From Anaerolineales bacterium (lineage in GTDB: Bacteria; Chloroflexota; Anaerolineae; Anaerolineales; Villigracilaceae), in the NCBI GenBank assembly GCA_025938055.1, contig JAICQC010000166.1:1-9498 (forward strand): a stretch of DNA of 9,498 nt, given 5' to 3'. The notes beneath the pieces are model-generated. The model ran no database searches. It was not told the DNA's origin and worked only from the letters and a program-made list of their open reading frames with translations. A program made the translations under genes and the position numbers. Shown here in pieces: positions 6,509 through 9,498 of this stretch. Numbering within the stretch: the first letter of the stretch is position 1; the number at the start of each line of letters is the position of its first letter.

Positions 6509-7972
6509 TTATGAATGATATGCTTTCACCGCTTCAAGCGCTTTGTTCCAATGTGAGAGCTTCTTTCCTTTTTCTTCTTCCGTCATCTGCGGCATATAAA
6601 TGCTTTCCGCTTTCCAGTTTTTTGCTAAATCATCCAAAGATGTGCCCAATGCCGATACACCAGCGAGATTGGCAATCCCGATGGCAGTTGCTTCCAGCGC
6701 GGCAGAGACGCGCACTTCGATGTGCAACAGGTCTGTGATCATTTGCATGAGATAAGGATTGCCTGAAGGCCCGCCATCGACCTTCAGATGCGGAGGGGTC
6801 TGACCTGCATCCTGTGACATGGCGGTGACCACTTCATACACCCGGCAGGCAATGCCATCCAAAGCTGCGCGGACGATATCATCAGAACTGGTACTGCGGT
6901 TCAACCCGAACATCGCACCGCGGATATCCGTTCGCCAGTGAGGTGCGGCAAGTCCCTGTAGCGCAGGTACAAAGACCACGCCTGTATCCGCCGATCGCTT
7001 TGCCGCCTCGCTGCTCGAGGCTGAGTCGGGAATCACTTTCAGGCTATCGCGCAGCCATTGCACAGCCGCACCTGTGACAAAAATCCCGCCATCGAACGAG
7101 TACGCGGTATGGTCGTCGAAATTCCAACTGACGGTGGTAAGAAGTCCATGATCCGAGAGGCGCGGCTGATCACCAATGTTCATCAGCAGAAAGCTGCCGG
7201 TGCCAAATGAGCATTTCATCTCGCCCGCCTTGAAACACGCCTGACCAAACAACGCCGCCTGCTGGTCGACCAACAAAGCATGAAGAGGCAATGGTTTTCC
7301 GTCCCCAAAGTCCACATCCCCGATCCAGCCTGCGGAGGGTTTCACTTCTGGCAGCAGACTGCGCGGCACATCGAACAAGGCTAACAATTCATCATCCCAG
7401 TCCAGGCAATTAATATCGAATAACAATGTCCGCGAAGCTGTGGAGGGATCAGTTACATGCAGCTTGCCATTCGTGAGTGACCAGAGCACCCATGTCTCTG
7501 TGGTACCAAATTTGAGTGTGCCGTCGTGTGCCTTTTTACGGATCTCGGGATACGTTTCAAACACCCATTTGAGCTTGGGCGCGGAGAAGTAGCTATCGAG
7601 AAGGAGCCCGGTTTTTATGCGGAGTCCGTCCGGGTCTACGTGGGATGCGAGCGCCTTGCAAACGGATTCCCCTCTGGTGTCCTGCCAGACGATAGCTGGA
7701 ATCACAGGCTCGCCGGTATCTATATCCCAAACAATAAAGGTCTCGCCCTGATTATCGAACCCAACAGCCGAGATGTCATATTTCTCCAGCAGAGGCCTAC
7801 AAGCCTCTTTCACCGTTCGAAGAATATCCCAGGGATCCTGTTCGACCCAACCCGCCTGTGGAAAGCGCGCCGGCAATTGCGCTGAATTCTTCTCCACCAT
7901 CTCGCCCAGTTCGTTGACCACCACTGCCGTGGTCTGCGTTGTGCCTTGATCAATGCCCAGAAGATATTTCAC
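6509..7972 (-). CDS. FGGY-family carbohydrate kinase, glycerol-kinase-like with altered substrate motif
   Basis: A 487-residue ATP-dependent polyol/sugar kinase, the usual FGGY length. It follows E. coli GlpK closely by recall: G-I-D8-Q-G-T-T near the start, P-Q-A-G-W-V-E-Q-D-P (38-47), A-I-V-W97-Q, D-S-Y128-F-S, V-T-D-P-S-T-A-S-R-T-L-L-F (173-185), V-D236-Q-Q-A-A-L-F-G, F-G-T-G-S-F (256-261), the A-P-H-W and A-M-F-G-L block (343-357), and V-D-G-G-P-S-G-N (398-405). The glycerol-contacting N-Q-R-E motif of GlpK is N74-Q-G76-E-T here: Arg replaced by Gly, while Trp, Tyr and Asp counterparts remain. Substrate may therefore not be glycerol. The GTG start at 7972 is set by the family N-terminus (VKYLLGIDQG), with GAGAGG 4 nt upstream; the frame is open to 8173, but that part overlaps the preceding gene and is not family-like. 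Confidence 0.93.
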   Translation of the reverse strand: MKYLLGIDQGTTQTTAVVVNELGEMVEKNSAQLPARFPQAGWVEQDPWDILRTVKEACRPLLEKYDISAVGFDNQGETFIVWDIDTGEPVIPAIVWQDTRGESVCKALASHVDPDGLRIKTGLLLDSYFSAPKLKWVFETYPEIRKKAHDGTLKFGTTETWVLWSLTNGKLHVTDPSTASRTLLFDINCLDWDDELLALFDVPRSLLPEVKPSAGWIGDVDFGDGKPLPLHALLVDQQAALFGQACFKAGEMKCSFGTGSFLLMNIGDQPRLSDHGLLTTVSWNFDDHTAYSFDGGIFVTGAAVQWLRDSLKVIPDSASSSEAAKRSADTGVVFVPALQGLAAPHWRTDIRGAMFGLNRSTSSDDIVRAALDGIACRVYEVVTAMSQDAGQTPPHLKVDGGPSGNPYLMQMITDLLHIEVRVSAALEATAIGIANLAGVSALGTSLDDLAKNWKAESIYMPQMTEEEKGKKLSHWNKALEAVKAYHS

Positions 7973-8000
7973 TTTACCTCTCGTCGCGCAAGCTGTCAGC

Positions 8001-8693
8001 TTACACTTGTTGTTCCTCCAGCCAATTGCAGACAGCCAGTACGTTTTCCTCAAAAGAGCCATCCGGCACAAACTGCTTGTCGAAGAAAGCAGAGCCAATC
8101 GTGAAACCCCATGCACCAGCTTCCCAAACCTCGTTGATCCGCTCAAAGGAAGCGATACTGCCCGCCGATACAATGGGAATCTTCGTCGCCTTAACCACTT
8201 GCTTTAGCAGTTGTGAAGCCTCTCCGTTATACCGATAGGTGAGCAGATCCAAACCATGCGTGCCATACGTTTCCAGCTCACAGGCGTGGGCGACAATGTC
8301 ATCGATTTCTCCATCCAGGATGCTTGGGTGACTATGGACGTGACCGGGGAACGGGTAATAACGGACAGGCTTATCCTGTAGATAATCGGCAATGGAGGGG
8401 TAGAACACCGTACCCATCAGGATGTCGAAGCCCAACTCTATTGCCAGGCGTGCCCCCAGCAAACCCTCTTCTTCTGAAAGACTTACCACCTCCAGAAAAG
8501 TTGTCTTCCCGGCACTCTTCATCGCCGTGACTACCCTCTGCATTTCTTTCGGTGGGAGTCCCACATCCTTAAAACCCCAGTGCTTGATCGGATACTCTTT
8601 TGTGCGTTCAAATAGCTCCAACGCAGCCGGAACGGTTTGGTCATGATGGGTGAGCATGACGATAAGTTCGGGTTTGACATGTTGGGATGGCAT
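8001..8693 (-). CDS. Unassigned TIM-barrel protein with phosphate-binding motif
   Basis: A 230-residue predicted (beta/alpha)8 barrel. Repeating strand-helix units are visible: E-L-I-V-M-L-T, H-W-G-F-K-D-V-G-L-P, T-T-F-L-E-V-V-S-L, F-D-I-L-M-G-T-V-F-Y, G-L-D-L-L-T-Y-R-Y, P-I-V-S-A-G-S-I and W-G-F-T-I-G-S-A-F-F. The last two form the glycine-rich phosphate grip of the HisA/TrpF-type phosphate-binding superfamily. That fits a sugar- or polyol-phosphate isomerase, epimerase or aldolase, but I cannot assign a reaction. Conserved-looking polar residues are K and D of F-K-D-V-G, E of L-E-V-V-S, H of H-S-H-P-S, and D and R of D-L-L-T-Y-R. Start 8693 has AAAGGGA 9 nt upstream and begins just before the first strand; ATG 8774 (GAGGA 9 nt upstream) would add 27 polar residues. 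The kinase starts 28 nt downstream. Confidence 0.82.
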   Translation of the reverse strand: MPSQHVKPELIVMLTHHDQTVPAALELFERTKEYPIKHWGFKDVGLPPKEMQRVVTAMKSAGKTTFLEVVSLSEEEGLLGARLAIELGFDILMGTVFYPSIADYLQDKPVRYYPFPGHVHSHPSILDGEIDDIVAHACELETYGTHGLDLLTYRYNGEASQLLKQVVKATKIPIVSAGSIASFERINEVWEAGAWGFTIGSAFFDKQFVPDGSFEENVLAVCNWLEEQQV

Positions 8694-8777
8694 TTTTTTG
8701 ATTCCCTTTATCAAAGATTTTGATTGATCTGTGCCCGGAGCTTTTTCTGATCCCAAGGTATCAGGACGATTCATCAC

Positions 8778-8798
8778 GTTTCTTCCTCGGGAAGAAAC
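8778..8798 (-). promoter_or_regulatory. Perfect 9-bp palindrome covering the upstream alternative ribosome binding site
   Basis: Arms GTTTCTTCC (8778-8786) and GGAAGAAAC (8790-8798) surround a 3-bp centre. It lies inside the operon, between the truncated isomerase and the TIM-barrel gene. The GAGGA ribosome binding site (complement of 8784-8788) of the alternative start at 8774 overlaps the arm and loop, so a folded RNA hairpin would hide it. As DNA, the symmetry would also suit a dimeric regulator. Which role applies, if either, cannot be told from one sequence. Confidence 0.45.
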
Positions 8799-8821
8799 TC
8801 ACATGCGCTTTGAAGGACGAA

Positions 8822-8953
8822 TCAAATCCAATAGATAAAATTGTCACTAGCCGCAGGAGAATCATTTTTCTGTTTGGCTGATTCCAAACTGCTTTCACTT
8901 ACAATAATCGACCAGGTTGGGCAAGCCAGCGTGCTGAAGGCAACAGGGTTCAT
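8822..8953 (-). pseudogene. Truncated sugar-phosphate isomerase/epimerase (AP-endonuclease-2 type TIM barrel) start
   Basis: A 43-codon frame starts MNPVAFSTLACPTWSI, which looks like the first strand and loop of xylose-isomerase-like/AP_endonuc_2 sugar-phosphate isomerases, proteins of about 250-290 residues. After W-S-I the sequence turns into unrelated I-V-S-E-S-S-L-E-S-A and ends in TGA at 8822. The other two forward frames hit stops within four codons of that point, so a simple frameshift does not restore the protein; a deletion of the rest is more likely. The start is convincing as a former gene: its ATG overlaps the regulator's TGA (ATGA, 8953-8950), and GGGGAGG lies 7 nt upstream. A small inverted repeat (GTTTGG 8872-8877, CCAAAC 8884-8889) sits in the junk segment. 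It might instead be an expressed short peptide. Confidence 0.55.
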
Positions 8954-9498
8954 TGCCCCGCCTCCCCGGACGAAGCTTGCAGCCGGGTGGGACCCCGCCG
9001 CCACACTATAAAATCGAACGCATCCGGCAGGTGATACTCGCGCGAATACACCAGCGGTTCATCATTCGGGGAGTAATCGGTCTGCACAATGTAGAGCGTC
9101 AGCGCATTGGGCGGAAGGCTTAACTTTTCCGCAACCTGCACAGGAGCGCTCACCGGCAGCAGGCGCGCAATCCCATATTCGATCACCTGCCCCAGCGTCC
9201 TTTGCAGCACATCGTAAATGGAGCGAGTCGTCAGGACTTGAGAATCCAACCCGGATCTCTGGAACAACGACTCAGCAAACGTATCCAGCGAATAGACCAC
9301 TGGTCGTCCGTCCGCTGTCCGCACACGCTCTACGGTCACCAGAGGACTTCCCAGCGGAACGCGCAGTTGATCCGCTGCTTCCTGGTCCGCAGTGTCTGAT
9401 TGAATAGCCAGGTGAGTGGTCCCAGACGTGAGCCCCGCCGATTCGATCATCTCGGTAATTCCGAAATTCAGGTTGAGATTTTTGAGGATCGGGTGATC
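8950..9498 (-). CDS. GntR-family transcriptional regulator, C-terminal UTRA domain (5' end outside window)
   Basis: The frame is open to the right edge, so the N-terminal winged-helix DNA-binding domain is missing and 182 residues are visible. They read as a UTRA ligand-binding domain of the HutC/GntR type: A-D-Q-L-R-V-P-L-G-S-P-L-V-T-V-E-R-V-R-T-A-D-G-R-P-V-V-Y-S-L-D, then S-I-Y-D-V-L, I-E-Y-G-I-A-R-L-L-P-V-S-A, L-T-L-Y-I-V-Q-T-D-Y-S and E-P-L-V-Y-S-R-E-Y-H-L-P-D-A-F-D-F. Such domains bind small molecules, often phosphorylated sugars or carboxylates, and release DNA. It is the first visible gene of the leftward polyol operon and overlaps the truncated isomerase start by 4 nt, so it is likely the local regulator and self-regulated. 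The operator should lie upstream, outside the window. Confidence 0.9.
   Translation of the reverse strand, partial: DHPILKNLNLNFGITEMIESAGLTSGTTHLAIQSDTADQEAADQLRVPLGSPLVTVERVRTADGRPVVYSLDTFAESLFQRSGLDSQVLTTRSIYDVLQRTLGQVIEYGIARLLPVSAPVQVAEKLSLPPNALTLYIVQTDYSPNDEPLVYSREYHLPDAFDFIVWRRGPTRLQASSGEAGQ

Overview
The window looks like chromosomal DNA of an environmental bacterium, most plausibly a member of Chloroflexota (Anaerolineae-like). The guess rests on soft evidence: moderate base composition, Shine-Dalgarno starts, a lipoprotein with a Thr/Pro/Ala-rich linker straight after its lipobox, and a large GlpA-like/BFD/flavin oxidoreductase fusion. No rRNA, tRNA, CRISPR array, transposase or phage gene is visible.

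Left part (1-2613). A small heat-shock protein gene (Hsp20) runs leftward with a second gene 5 nt downstream that leaves the window. A gene-free stretch of about 520 bp separates it from a rightward pair: an AhpD/carboxymuconolactone-decarboxylase-like protein with a CxxCxxxH motif, then an ABM-like (dimeric alpha/beta barrel) gene broken by an apparent one-base deletion. A predicted lipoprotein follows and ends at a very clear intrinsic terminator.

Middle (2614-3781). A single rightward gene encodes an alkaline-phosphatase-superfamily phosphodiesterase, closed by a second strong terminator. The leftward operon converges on it here.

Right part (3782-9498). One leftward operon, in transcription order: a GntR-family regulator (UTRA domain visible, DNA-binding part beyond the edge); a severely truncated sugar-phosphate isomerase/epimerase start, coupled to the regulator by an ATGA overlap; an unassigned TIM-barrel protein with a phosphate-binding motif; an FGGY kinase resembling glycerol kinase; and an 897-residue fusion of a GlpA-type FAD dehydrogenase, a BFD-type [2Fe-2S] domain and a second FAD/NAD oxidoreductase. 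The logic is that of polyol catabolism: phosphorylate a polyol, oxidise the polyol phosphate with electrons passing through FAD and Fe-S, then isomerise or cleave the keto-sugar phosphate. The kinase is GlpK-like throughout, but the arginine of the glycerol-contacting NQRE motif is glycine (NQGE). With the extra TIM-barrel genes, this suggests a substrate other than, or in addition to, glycerol. This operon is the best candidate in the window for an undescribed pathway.
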